This document shows positions 14,772 through 23,221 of a stretch of DNA of 28,934 nt, piece after piece. The first letter of the stretch is position 1. Each line of letters opens with the position of its first letter. Position numbers and translations under genes: made by a program. The notes under the pieces were generated by a model. The model did no database searches and was not told the DNA's origin. It was given only the letters and a program-made list of their open reading frames with translations. This DNA comes from CAZGMC01 sp964526565. GTDB lineage: Bacteria > Pseudomonadota > Alphaproteobacteria > DSM-16000 > Inquilinaceae. Where the stretch lies: positions 1 through 28,934 of the forward strand of contig CAZGMC010000056.1 of NCBI GenBank assembly GCA_964526565.1, read 5' to 3'.

Positions 14772-15481
14772 TCACCCGCCCGACGGCCGACGCCGTACCG
14801 CTGGTCGAGGCGCTGGCGGCGCGCGGCCACGATACCGTCGTGGCGCCCATGTTCGAGATCGATTTCAGCGCTCCGGAGCCGGTCGACCTGACCGGCGTCC
14901 AGGCGGTGCTGCTGACCAGCGCCAACGGGGTGCGGGCGCTGGCCGGGCTGACGCCGCGCCGCGACCTGCCGGTGCTGGCGGTCGGCGACGCCACCGCCGC
15001 GGCGGCGCGCGCCGCCGGGTTTGATGACGTCGCAAGCGCCGCCGGCGACGTCACGGCGCTGGCCCGCCTCGCCGCGGACCGGCTGGACCCGGGGCGCGGG
15101 GCCCTGTTCCATGCCGCCGGCAAGCAGGTGGCCGGTGACCTCAAGGGAATGATGGAAGCGGCCGGGTTCGAAGTACGACGCGCCGTGCTGTACCGCACGC
15201 GTGCCGCCGGCGCCTTGCCCGTGGCGGCCATTGCGGCATTGACCAATGGAACCCTGGATGGTGTCCTGTTTTTCTCTCCCCGAACGGCGGAAGTGTTTGT
15301 TAGAGTCGTACGTGCCGCGGGGCTGACGGACGGGCTGGCCAGCCTGTACGCCCTGTGCTTGAGTCGCGCCGTGGCCGAGCGGCTGCAGCCGGAGGCATGG
15401 TGCGCCGTCCGCGTGGCCGGGCGGCCCGATACCGCCGCGCTGTTGGCCCTTCTCGACGCCATGACAGGCCCGCCCTCCTGA
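14756..15481 (+). CDS. hemD: Uroporphyrinogen-III synthase
   Basis: HemD closes hydroxymethylbilane with inversion of ring D to give uroporphyrinogen III. The family is poorly conserved, but the start MPRWLITRPTADA, the stretch AVLLTSANGVRAL, and GVLFFSPRTAEVFVRVV follow its two-domain pattern, and it overlaps hemC as expected. It is 241 residues long. ATG 14756 lies inside the hemC end with GGAG about ten bases upstream. The gene is followed by a mitofilin homologue and hemY, a cluster order common in alphaproteobacteria. Confidence 0.93.
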   Translation: MPRWLITRPTADAVPLVEALAARGHDTVVAPMFEIDFSAPEPVDLTGVQAVLLTSANGVRALAGLTPRRDLPVLAVGDATAAAARAAGFDDVASAAGDVTALARLAADRLDPGRGALFHAAGKQVAGDLKGMMEAAGFEVRRAVLYRTRAAGALPVAAIAALTNGTLDGVLFFSPRTAEVFVRVVRAAGLTDGLASLYALCLSRAVAERLQPEAWCAVRVAGRPDTAALLALLDAMTGPPS

Positions 15482-15516
15482 CCGGCCCGTCACCCAGGAA
15501 GAGGTAAGAAGGCACG

Positions 15517-17655
15517 ATGGCCCAGTCCGATCCCCCCGCCGACCGGGACAGGCCGGAAGCGGCCGATGCCGATCCCCCCGCCGGCCAGGACAATCCGGCC
15601 GAGCGCATCATCGCCCGCTTCGGTGGCATCCGCCCGATGGCGCACAAGCTCAACGTCCCGGTGACCACGGTCCAGGGTTGGAAGAAGCGCGGCGCCATCC
15701 CGGAGGTCCGGCACGACGACATCCGTGCCGCGGCCGTGGCCCACGGCATCGAGCTGGACCCGGCCGACCTGGCCGCGGCCCTGCCCGAGCCGACCGAGGG
15801 CGACTACCCCGAGGACGGCGCCGAAGAGGGGCGCGCGACACGGCCCGAGGCCGCCCCCGCGGCGCCGCCGCCCGCGCCGCCGCCCGGCCCGAAGCCGCCC
15901 GGCCCGGAGCCGGTCGAGCCGGAGCCGGTCGAGCCGGAGCCGGTCGAGCCGGGGCGGACCGCGGCGGAGATCGCCGAGGACGAGGCCCGCGCCGGCGAAT
16001 CGCCGGCCGCCCCCGAGGAGGAACGGGCCGCGGCCGCAGCCGGCGAGGTGCCGCCGTCTCGCGAGGAGCAGGCCGCCGAGGCGCCGGACGGCGACGAACG
16101 CCGGGCCGAGGCCGAAGAAGAGGCAGCAACGACCCGCCCCTGGGGCGCCGGGCCGGCGCGGGACGCGCCCGAGCGCAGGGCGACCCATGACGAGGCGGCA
16201 GAAGAGGAGGAGCCGGTGGCGCCGAGCCATGCAGCCTATGGCGAGCCGGCCGGGCCACAGCGGCGCGGCGCGGGCGGGGGCGGGGGCGGGGGCGCTGTCC
16301 TTCTTGCCCTGCTGGCGCTGCTGGTCGCGGCGGCGGCCATTGCCATGCCGTGGTGGATGCCGCGCTACCTGCCGGACTACTGGCCCGGCCCCTCCGAGTC
16401 GGCCTTCCAGGATGTGCAGAACCGCGTGGCCCAGGTGCAGGGGCGGGTGGACGACCTGAGCGGCACCGTCGAGCAGGCCCCGAGCGGCGAGCAGGTCGCA
16501 CAGATGCGCGAGCGCGTCGACGAGCTCGCCAATCAGGTGCAGCAGCTGCAAGCCGGACCCGGCGCCGAACAGACCGCCGCGCTGACGCAGCGTGTCGACG
16601 AACTGGCCAGCCAGGTGCAGCAGCTGCGGGCCGGCGCCGACGGCGAGCAGGCGGCAGTGCTGGCGGAGCAGCTCGGCCGTCTGCAGCAGGAGGTCAACCA
16701 GGCGGTCGGCGAGACCGAGACCCTGGCCCAGCGCATCCAGACGCTGCGCGACCAGCTCGGGCAGGGCGGCACGGTCGCCGACCTGGCCGGCCTGGAGCAG
16801 CGACTGGCAACGCTGGAGCAGGCGAGCGGGACCGGCGCGGCCGGTGCGGATCTGGCCGCCCTGCAGCAGGAGTTGGTCTCGCTGCGCGAGTCGCTGGCAG
16901 ACCTGCCCGAACGCCTGTCGGCCCTGGAGGCCGGGCCGGGCCCCGAGGCGCTGCGCGGGCAGATCACCGCCATGACCGGCCGCATCGACCAGTTGGAGAG
17001 CAGCCTGGAGGAAGCCGGCCAGCGGCTGACGGCCGTTGCCCAAGAGGCCGAGCAGCGCCAGCAGCGCGAGGCGCGGGAAGAGGCGCTGGCCGTGGCTGCC
17101 AGCCAGTTGCGCCGCGACCTCAACATCGGCGCCGCCTATGCCGTGTCGCTGGCGGCGGTGCTGTCGCTGATCGAGGGCGATCAGGACCTGAGCGTCGTGC
17201 TGCGCCCGCTGCAGGAGCGCGCCAACACCGGCATTCCCACCGAAACCGAACTGGCCCGGCGCTTTTCCGAAATGGCGGAGCGGGTGCGCGAGGCGGCCAC
17301 CCAGCCCGACAGCGACGCCTGGTGGGCGCGGGCCCTCAATCGCATGGAGAACCTGGTCTCCGTGCGGCCGGCACCGGGCGAGGTGGAGGGCGACGATCCC
17401 GGCGCCGTCCTGGCCCGGGCCGAATACCGCCTGAACAACGGCGACCTGGCCGGGGCCGCCGAGGCGGTGGCGCAGTTGAGCGGCGCGCCGGCCGAGGCGG
17501 CCGAGCCATGGCTCAACGACGCGCGCGCCCGGCTCGCCGCCGGTGCGGCGATCGAACTGCTCGACGCTGCGGCCATCGAGCGGCTGACCGGCGGCGCGAC
17601 GGCCGCCGCCGCGCCCGATGGCTCGGCCGGACAGGGCGAGGAGGCCACGCCATGA
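15517..17655 (+). CDS. Mic60/mitofilin homologue with N-terminal helix-turn-helix
   Basis: Alphaproteobacterial Mic60 is an inner-membrane protein that shapes membrane invaginations and is the relative of mitochondrial mitofilin. The 712-residue protein has, in order: an HTH-like domain (about 28-80, FGGIRPMAHKLNVPVTTVQG then WKKRGAIP); a Pro/Glu/Ala-rich segment with VEPEP repeats; one membrane helix (about 258-281); a long Gln/Glu/Leu coiled coil (about 295-540); and a C-terminal mitofilin domain (about 545-705) from DLNIGAAYAVSLAAVLSLI. The HTH resembles the carph-isopro/YdaS type. The location between hemD and hemY supports the identity. It overlaps hemY as ATGA. Confidence 0.88.
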   Translation: MAQSDPPADRDRPEAADADPPAGQDNPAERIIARFGGIRPMAHKLNVPVTTVQGWKKRGAIPEVRHDDIRAAAVAHGIELDPADLAAALPEPTEGDYPEDGAEEGRATRPEAAPAAPPPAPPPGPKPPGPEPVEPEPVEPEPVEPGRTAAEIAEDEARAGESPAAPEEERAAAAAGEVPPSREEQAAEAPDGDERRAEAEEEAATTRPWGAGPARDAPERRATHDEAAEEEEPVAPSHAAYGEPAGPQRRGAGGGGGGGAVLLALLALLVAAAAIAMPWWMPRYLPDYWPGPSESAFQDVQNRVAQVQGRVDDLSGTVEQAPSGEQVAQMRERVDELANQVQQLQAGPGAEQTAALTQRVDELASQVQQLRAGADGEQAAVLAEQLGRLQQEVNQAVGETETLAQRIQTLRDQLGQGGTVADLAGLEQRLATLEQASGTGAAGADLAALQQELVSLRESLADLPERLSALEAGPGPEALRGQITAMTGRIDQLESSLEEAGQRLTAVAQEAEQRQQREAREEALAVAASQLRRDLNIGAAYAVSLAAVLSLIEGDQDLSVVLRPLQERANTGIPTETELARRFSEMAERVREAATQPDSDAWWARALNRMENLVSVRPAPGEVEGDDPGAVLARAEYRLNNGDLAGAAEAVAQLSGAPAEAAEPWLNDARARLAAGAAIELLDAAAIERLTGGATAAAAPDGSAGQGEEATP

Positions 17656-19001
17656 AGCGGGCGATCTGGTTCCTGATCAAGCTGGCCATCGTCATTGCGG
17701 TGGCGCTGTGGCTGGTCGAGCTGCCGGGCCGGGTGACCATCCCGTTCGCCGGCTACATCGTCGCGATGCCGGTCGGCATCCTGATCCTGGGCATCATCGT
17801 GCTGATGGTGCTGGCGGCGCTGCTCTACCGCTTCTACCGCGGCATGCGCCACGCCCCTGGCCGGCTGGAACGGTCATGGGACCGGTCGCGCCGCGAGAAG
17901 GGCTACCGGGCGCTGACCCAGGGCATGGTCGCCGTCGCCGCCGGCGATGCCGACACCGCCCGCCGCATGTCGCGCCGTGCCGACGGCCTGCTCAACAACC
18001 CGCCGCTGACCCGCCTGCTGCAGGCGCAGGCGGCCCAGCTCAGCGGCGACGACAGCGCTGCCAGGACCTATTTCGAGGGCATGCTGGAGCGGCCGGAGAC
18101 GGAGTTCCTGGGCCTGCGCGGGCTGCTGACCCAGGCGCTGCGCGACGACGACCCGGTGCGGGCGCTGGGCCTGGCTCAGCGCGCCCGCAGCCTGCAGCCG
18201 CGCACGCCCTGGGTGGTGCAGACCTGCTTCGACCTGGAGGTGCGGCTGCGCCGCTGGACCGAGGCGCTGGACAGTCTGGCGGCGGCGAGCAAGGCCAAGG
18301 TCGTCGACGCGGCGACGGCCCGCCACTACCGCGCGGCGATCAACATCGAGCGCAGCCGCGAGGCCGAGGCCGTCGGCCAGGTCGATGAGGCGTTGTCCCT
18401 GGCCCACAAGGCCGTCGGCCTGGAGCCGACATTCGTGCCGGCCGTGGTCCGCGAGGCGCGGCTGCTGGCCCAGGCCGGCCGCCGCCACCGCGCGACACGG
18501 CTGATCGAGAAGACCTGGCCGCAGGCGCCGCACCCGGCCCTGGCCGAGGTCTTTGGCGAGGTCGGCCCGAAGGACGAACCGCCGCTCGACCGGGTCAAGC
18601 GCTTCGAGCGCCTGCACAAGCTGCTGCCCGATCATCCCGAGACGCTGACGGCCCTGGGCGCGGCGGAGCTGAATGCCGAGCTGTGGGGCACGGCCCGCGC
18701 CCACCTGCTCAAGGCCGAGGCGGAGCGGCCGACGCGCCGCCTTTACCGCCTGCTGGCCGAGCTGGAGGTGCGCGAGCACGGTGATTCCGGTGCGGCGCGC
18801 GACTGGCTGATGAAGGCCGAGGCGGCGCCGGCCGACCCGGCCTGGGTATGCCGCAGCTGCGGCAACGTGGCCCCGGTGTGGGCTGCCGCCTGCGGCCGCT
18901 GCGGCGCGTTCGACTCGTTCACCTGGCAGCCGCCGCAGGTCGACGTCCACCTGCCACCGTCCGAACGCCCGGCCTTGGAGCGTCTGCCGGCTGCACAGTA
19001 G
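17652..19001 (+). CDS. hemY: HemY-like inner-membrane TPR protein
   Basis: HemY is an inner-membrane protein of the hem cluster whose exact role in late haem synthesis is unsettled. This is the TPR-type HemY, not the protoporphyrinogen oxidase given the same name in Bacillus. Two N-terminal membrane helices (about 5-24 and 38-62) are followed by TPR-like helical repeats. The C-terminal part has a zinc-ribbon-like pair, CRSCG and CGRCG, near residues 399-420, recalling the rubredoxin-type end of LapB. The length is 449 residues. ATG 17652 overlaps the preceding stop. Confidence 0.9.
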   Translation: MKRAIWFLIKLAIVIAVALWLVELPGRVTIPFAGYIVAMPVGILILGIIVLMVLAALLYRFYRGMRHAPGRLERSWDRSRREKGYRALTQGMVAVAAGDADTARRMSRRADGLLNNPPLTRLLQAQAAQLSGDDSAARTYFEGMLERPETEFLGLRGLLTQALRDDDPVRALGLAQRARSLQPRTPWVVQTCFDLEVRLRRWTEALDSLAAASKAKVVDAATARHYRAAINIERSREAEAVGQVDEALSLAHKAVGLEPTFVPAVVREARLLAQAGRRHRATRLIEKTWPQAPHPALAEVFGEVGPKDEPPLDRVKRFERLHKLLPDHPETLTALGAAELNAELWGTARAHLLKAEAERPTRRLYRLLAELEVREHGDSGAARDWLMKAEAAPADPAWVCRSCGNVAPVWAAACGRCGAFDSFTWQPPQVDVHLPPSERPALERLPAAQ

Positions 19002-19031
19002 CCGGAGGACAGCCGACCTCGCGGGAAGCAT

Positions 19032-19059
19032 GCGGCCAGATGGAAGCGGCCAGATGGAA
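19032..19059. repeat. Two 14-bp tandem repeats after hemY
   Basis: GCGGCCAGATGGAA is repeated directly at 19032-19045 and 19046-19059 in the gap between hemY and the toxin gene. No coding function is seen. Confidence 0.6.
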
Positions 19060-19084
19060 GCGGAAGTGTTGCCGGGTCGAGCAG

Positions 19085-19101
19085 CCCGCCCGCGGCGGGC
19101 A
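19085..19101. terminator. GC-rich hairpin between convergent hemY and yoeB
   Basis: GCCCGCC (19085-19091) and GGCGGGC (19095-19101) form a 7-bp stem with a three-base loop between the ends of two converging genes. There is no T-run, so termination is only suggested. Confidence 0.3.
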
Positions 19102-19124
19102 TGCCGTGCGGCCGGCTGAGCGTG

Positions 19125-19379
19125 TCAGTAATGGAACCGGCATTGCGCAATCGGCAGACGGTCGTCTTCCACCCGGTAGACGAGCCGGTGTTCCCGAGTG
19201 ATCCGCCGCGACCACCAGCCCGAGAGCGAGCCGCGCAATGGCTCAGGTTTGCCCGCTTTCTCGAAAGGGGTGCGCATGCATTCCTTGATGAGGCGATTGA
19301 TGCGAACGAGCAGTTTGGCGTCAGTCTGTTGCCAGTGCAGGTCGTCCTCCCACGCCAGTCCATGGAAGACCAGCTTCAC
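19125..19379 (-). CDS. yoeB: YoeB-type toxin (ribosome-dependent mRNA interferase)
   Basis: YoeB binds the ribosomal A site and cleaves mRNA. At 84 residues it has exactly the E. coli length, and the catalytic residues fall at the same numbers: E46 (KPEPLRG), R65 (REHRLVYRV), H83 and Y84 at the very end. The toxin is therefore predicted intact. Its ATG overlaps the antitoxin stop by four bases. Antitoxin-first order with coupling matches the yefM-yoeB arrangement. Confidence 0.95.
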   Translation of the reverse strand: MKLVFHGLAWEDDLHWQQTDAKLLVRINRLIKECMRTPFEKAGKPEPLRGSLSGWWSRRITREHRLVYRVEDDRLPIAQCRFHY

Positions 19380-19639
19380 TCGATCAACTGCTTCTCAACG
19401 CCGAGCCCCTGTTCCAGGTCACTGACCGCCTTCAACAGCCGGTCCGCATTGCGCGGACTGTGCAGCACACAACGCGTCTCTTCGTAGGAGGCGAAATCCT
19501 CGATCGAGATCAGCACCGCCGCCGGCTTGCCGCGATCACGGGTGATGATCACCGGTTCACGATCGTCGGTGACGCGATCCAGCATGGCCGCCAAGTTGCG
19601 GCACAGCTCAATATAGCAGGTGGTACGCAGGCAGATCAT
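19376..19639 (-). CDS. yefM: YefM-type antitoxin (Phd/YefM family)
   Basis: This neutralises YoeB and, with it, represses the shared promoter. The 87-residue protein has the family N-terminal DNA-binding half (CRNLAAMLDRVTDDREPVII then TRDRGKPAAVLISIEDF) and a helical, toxin-binding C-terminal half ending SDLEQGLGVEKQLIE. The first residues (MICLRTTCYIELCRN) differ from the usual MRTITYSEARQN, with two extra cysteines, but align over the YxE/LxRN positions. It is followed by the toxin with a four-base overlap. Confidence 0.92.
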   Translation of the reverse strand: MICLRTTCYIELCRNLAAMLDRVTDDREPVIITRDRGKPAAVLISIEDFASYEETRCVLHSPRNADRLLKAVSDLEQGLGVEKQLIE

Positions 19640-19656
19640 GTACGTGATTGCGGGCC

Positions 19657-19662
19657 ATTATG
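19657..19662 (-). promoter_or_regulatory. Candidate -10 element for yefM-yoeB
   Basis: CATAAT on the minus strand (five of six matches to TATAAT) lies 17 bases before the yefM ATG, giving a very short leader. The -35 region is poor. A TGTACG sequence overlapping the start codon resembles half of the TGTACA core of YefM operators, which would suit autoregulation. Confidence 0.35.
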
Positions 19663-19776
19663 CAAGGCGCTTTGAAGAGCCGGCATCCTCCGGGCGAACC
19701 GTGGAGCGGAGTGCCGGGGGTGCAGGATAGCGGCCGCAACCTTCCCCCCAAGCCTTTCCGGCCGCCGCCCCTTGTC

Positions 19777-21201
19777 CTACCCGCTCAGCAGCCCGCGCAC
19801 GGCCGAGGAGGCGCTGATCTTGCCCTCGCCCGTATAGGCCTCGTGGTTGCGCTCAATGTCGCGCAGGCGGTACACGTAGTTGACCATGAGCCCGGCGGAC
19901 TTCTTCAGCCCGTTGGGCGAGGTGTCGGCCAGCCAGTTGAGCCGTTCGACGCGGGCGCCGTTGGACAGGTGGAAGCGTGCCACCGGGTCGAGCGGCCGGC
20001 CCTTGCGCTTCTCCTGCAGCAGGTAGCGGGCGCACAGGCGCATCAGCGGCTTCTCCAGCGCCGCGGCCAGCTGCGGCTTGTCGGGCCAGTCGGGCCGTTC
20101 CAGCAGCGCCTTGAGCGCCCCCTTGCCGCCGACGCCGGGCATGGCGGCGCGCAGCTTCTCGTGCTCGGCGGCGCTCAGCAGCCGCGGCTCGCCCTTGGCC
20201 AGCAGCGAGTCGAGCCAGCCGCAGAAGCCGGGGATCGGCGACAGGGTCGAGAACGTCTTCAGGTTGGGCAGCTCGTGCGACAGGTCGTCCACCACCTTCT
20301 TGATCAGGAAGTTGCCCAGGCTGATGCCGCGCAGGCCCTGCTGCGCGTTGGAGATGGAATAGAAGATGGCGGTGTCGGCACTTTGCGGGTCGCCCTGCGG
20401 CTCGGTCTCGTCGAGCAGCCGGTTGACGTTGCCGGCCAGGCCGTTGACCAGCGCCACCTGGATGAAGATCAACGGCTCGTCGGGCATGCGCGGATGGAAG
20501 AAGGCAAAGCAGCGCCGGTCGGATTCCAGCCGGTTCTTGAGGTCCTGCCACGAGCGCACCTCGTGCACCGCCTCGTAGGCGATCAGCTTCTCCAGCAGCG
20601 AGGCGGGCGAGTCCCAGGTGATGCGGGTCATGGCCAGCAGGCCCACGTCGAACCACGACGACAGCAGCCGGCGCAGATCCTGTTCCAGGCCGGCCAGGGC
20701 CGGGTCGGAGTCGAGGCGGGACAAGAGCTCGGCGCGCATGTCGACCAGGAACTTGAGCCCTTGGGGCAGGCCGGTCATCTGGCCGAGCACCTTCATGCGC
20801 GGCGACACCAGCGCCTCGCGCAGGCGGCTCTCGGCCCTGATCACCTCCACCGTGTCGCCGCCGTCGACGGTGGCCTGGTAGGCGGCGATCTCCGCCGCCA
20901 GCGTGCCATGGTCGACACCGAAGTCGCGGCCCAGGATCTGGAAGAAGCGCAACCGGCCCGTCGGCGACAGGCCGAGATAGAGCTGGCCCAGCTCGGCCGC
21001 CCGGGCGCGCGCCGAGACCTCGCCACCCGGTCCGTCCAGGCAGGCCTCAACCTTCTGGACGATCAGCGCCTCGTCGCTGCGCGGCAGGTCGGGTCGCACC
21101 GAGGCATCGGCCAGCCGTGCCGCCACGGCGATATCGCGCCACGCCGAGCGCATCCGGACCATGGCGCGGTCGATGAGGGATTCCGAGATCTGTTCCGTCA
21201 T
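19777..21201 (-). CDS. Malonyl-CoA decarboxylase
   Basis: The enzyme converts malonyl-CoA to acetyl-CoA and CO2; in bacteria it supports malonate use or controls malonyl-CoA level. The 474-residue protein has the helical N-terminal domain (about 1-160) and the acetyltransferase-like catalytic domain. Conserved parts are FFHPRMPDEPLIFIQVALV, the Ser region FYSISNAQQGLRGISLGNFL, and ARFHLSNGARVERLNWLAD with the catalytic His. The ATG at 21201 begins MTEQISESLIDRAM; the longer frame upstream is not family-like. No malonyl-CoA synthetase or malonate transporter gene is adjacent. Confidence 0.95.
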   Translation of the reverse strand: MTEQISESLIDRAMVRMRSAWRDIAVAARLADASVRPDLPRSDEALIVQKVEACLDGPGGEVSARARAAELGQLYLGLSPTGRLRFFQILGRDFGVDHGTLAAEIAAYQATVDGGDTVEVIRAESRLREALVSPRMKVLGQMTGLPQGLKFLVDMRAELLSRLDSDPALAGLEQDLRRLLSSWFDVGLLAMTRITWDSPASLLEKLIAYEAVHEVRSWQDLKNRLESDRRCFAFFHPRMPDEPLIFIQVALVNGLAGNVNRLLDETEPQGDPQSADTAIFYSISNAQQGLRGISLGNFLIKKVVDDLSHELPNLKTFSTLSPIPGFCGWLDSLLAKGEPRLLSAAEHEKLRAAMPGVGGKGALKALLERPDWPDKPQLAAALEKPLMRLCARYLLQEKRKGRPLDPVARFHLSNGARVERLNWLADTSPNGLKKSAGLMVNYVYRLRDIERNHEAYTGEGKISASSAVRGLLSG

Positions 21202-21370
21202 GGTGGCCTTCCCGGTCTGCCTTCGGGCATTGCGGCGTCTTGTCGCCGGGAGCCCGGCGCGGCCCGCGGGCGCGCCGGCATGGGCCAGCCTACCGCGCAC
21301 ATGGGGCGATGCGGTAGGGGCGTCCGCATGGCCGTGCAGCCGCGGCGGCCCCTTCGGCGACGAATGGACC

Positions 21371-21376
21371 TATAAT
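21371..21376 (+). promoter_or_regulatory. Consensus -10 box for the Kef-type antiporter
   Basis: A perfect TATAAT lies 35 bases before the antiporter ATG in an otherwise GC-rich divergent region. No good -35 sequence is found at the usual spacing (the bases there are GCCCCT), so an activator may be needed, or the match is chance. Confidence 0.4.
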
Positions 21377-21410
21377 CACCCTTTCCCGGCAGCCAAGGCG
21401 ACGCGGCGCG

Positions 21411-23174
21411 ATGTCCGACCATCACTTCCTCATCGACATGGTGACGCTGCTCGTCGTCATGGTCGTGTTCGTGCCGGTGTTCCAGCGCCTGGGGCTGGGG
21501 GCGGTGCTCGGCTACCTGGTCGGCGGCGCGGTGATCGGCCCGCACGGGCTGGGCCTGCTCGACGACACCGAGGCGATTCGGGTCATGGCCGAGCTTGGCG
21601 TGGCCTTCCTGCTGTTCACCGTCGGCCTGGAACTGCCGCTGCACCGGCTGCGTGTCATGCCGGCAGCGATCATCTGGCTGGCTATCGCGCAGATCCTGGT
21701 CACCGGCGCGGTGATCGGCGCCGGCATCGCCCTGTTCGGCGACGACATCGCCGCTGCCATCGTCATCGGCGGCGGGCTGGCCCTGTCGTCCACGGCGATC
21801 GTCATGCGGCTGCTGTCGGAGCGGAGCGAGATGACGTCGCGCCTGGGCCGCACCGCCATCGCCATCCTGCTGATGCAGGACCTCGCGGTCGGGCCGCTGC
21901 TCCTGCTGACGGTCGCACTCGGCTATAATGTGGGCTCGGTGGCCCTGTCGATTGGACTGGCACTGGCCAAGATGGCCGTGACCCTGGGGGTTATCCTTGG
22001 CCTGGGGCGGTACGTGGTGCAGCCGCTGTTCTGGCTGGCGGCGGCAACGCGGATGCCCGAGGTGTTCGCCGGGCTGACCCTGCTGGTGGTGCTGTGCCTC
22101 GGCCTGGCGACGCAGCTGGCTGGCCTGTCGCTGGCATTCGGCGCGTTCCTGGCCGGCATGCTGCTGGCCGAGACCCGCTACCGCCACCAGGTGGCGGCCG
22201 AGATCCAGCCGTTCCGCGGCCTGCTGCTGGGCCTGTTCTTCGTCACGGTGGGCATGTTTGTCGATCCGCGGCTGGCCGTGGCCCAGGCGGGCACCGTGGC
22301 GCCGCTGGTGGTGCTGCTGCTGTGCGGCAAGGCGCTGCTGCTGGCCGGGCTGGCCCGGCTGTTCGGCCAGCCGCTGTCGCTGGCACTGCACCTGGGCGCG
22401 CTGCTGGCCCAGGCCGGCGAGTTCGCATTCGTCCTGTTCGGCGTCGCCATCGGCGTCGGCGTCCTGGACGCGGAGCAGGGCGCAGTGCTGACCGTCGTCG
22501 TGGCGCTGACCATGATGGTGACGCCATTGCTGGCCAGGGGCGGGCGCCGCGTGGCGGTGCGCATTGCCGGCGCCAGCGTGGTCGGGGCCGAGGACGAACC
22601 CGACTTCCTGACCGGCCTGAAAGACCATGTCTTCATTGCCGGGTTCGGCCGCGTCGGCCGCGTCGTGGCCAGCCGCCTGACGGCGCGGCGGGTGCCGTTC
22701 GTGGCCGTCGACCTCGACCCCGACCGCGTCGCCAAGGCGGCCGAGGCGGGCCTGCCGGTGCTGTATGGCGACGCGACCCGGCCCGAGGTGCTGGAAGCCG
22801 TGCACGTGGAGCGGGCCCGCGCCGTCGTCGTCACGCTCAACACCCCGCGTGAGGCGCTGCAACTGGTGGCGCTGCTGCGCTATGTCTTTCCCGACCTGCG
22901 CATCTACGCCCGCGCCTACGACCGTGCCCACGCCGCGGAGCTGGAACGGGCCGGCGCCTTCACGGTGGTCCCGGAGCTGGAGGCGACCGGCGTCACCCTG
23001 GCCGGCTCGATCCTGAACAATCTCGACATCGACCCGCCGGCCGAGGGTGGCTCCGGAGCCGGCCCTGGGACTGGCTCCGGGACTGGCTCCGGGACTGGCT
23101 CCGGGACTGGCTCCGGGACTGGCTCCGGGGCCGGCCCGGGGCCGATCTTCCCCGGCGGCCGGCTGACGGGCTGA
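21411..23174 (+). CDS. Kef-type cation:proton antiporter (CPA2) with RCK domain
   Basis: This is predicted to exchange K+ or Na+ for protons across the inner membrane. About twelve membrane helices span residues 6-385, with the family QD pair Q156-D157 in LLMQDLAVGPLLLL and the early segment GYLVGGAVIGPHGLGLL. A cytoplasmic TrkA-N/RCK domain follows, with the nucleotide motif GFGRVG at 411-416 and YGDATRPEVLEAVHV. The 587-residue protein ends with an unusual Gly/Thr/Ser tail made by 12-bp repeats. It could be KefB/KefC or a YbaL-like relative; no KefF/KefG partner is adjacent. It is divergent from the decarboxylase gene. Confidence 0.9.
   Translation: MSDHHFLIDMVTLLVVMVVFVPVFQRLGLGAVLGYLVGGAVIGPHGLGLLDDTEAIRVMAELGVAFLLFTVGLELPLHRLRVMPAAIIWLAIAQILVTGAVIGAGIALFGDDIAAAIVIGGGLALSSTAIVMRLLSERSEMTSRLGRTAIAILLMQDLAVGPLLLLTVALGYNVGSVALSIGLALAKMAVTLGVILGLGRYVVQPLFWLAAATRMPEVFAGLTLLVVLCLGLATQLAGLSLAFGAFLAGMLLAETRYRHQVAAEIQPFRGLLLGLFFVTVGMFVDPRLAVAQAGTVAPLVVLLLCGKALLLAGLARLFGQPLSLALHLGALLAQAGEFAFVLFGVAIGVGVLDAEQGAVLTVVVALTMMVTPLLARGGRRVAVRIAGASVVGAEDEPDFLTGLKDHVFIAGFGRVGRVVASRLTARRVPFVAVDLDPDRVAKAAEAGLPVLYGDATRPEVLEAVHVERARAVVVTLNTPREALQLVALLRYVFPDLRIYARAYDRAHAAELERAGAFTVVPELEATGVTLAGSILNNLDIDPPAEGGSGAGPGTGSGTGSGTGSGTGSGTGSGAGPGPIFPGGRLTG
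23067..23126 (+). repeat. Five perfect 12-bp repeats in the antiporter tail
   Basis: GGGACTGGCTCC is repeated five times without change and encodes Gly-Thr-Gly-Ser units. Diverged versions flank it (Gly-Ala-Gly-Pro). Because the unit is 12 bases, changes in copy number keep the frame. Confidence 0.9.
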
Positions 23175-23221
23175 GCGGCCGCCCACCGGCCCGGCGGCAG
23201 CCTGCTGCTCGGTCTGCTGGT

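Noticed and set aside
16350..17651. Extension of hemY far upstream in the same frame
   Set aside because: The frame is open only because of base composition; the Arg/Gly-rich sequence is a shadow of mic60, and hemY starts at 17652 with its membrane helix.
19648..21375. A 575-codon plus-strand open frame
   Set aside because: It is antisense to malonyl-CoA decarboxylase, whose conserved catalytic segments decide the strand.
21924..21929. A second TATAAT within the antiporter gene
   Set aside because: It is inside coding sequence with no -35 and no downstream gene start; taken as chance.
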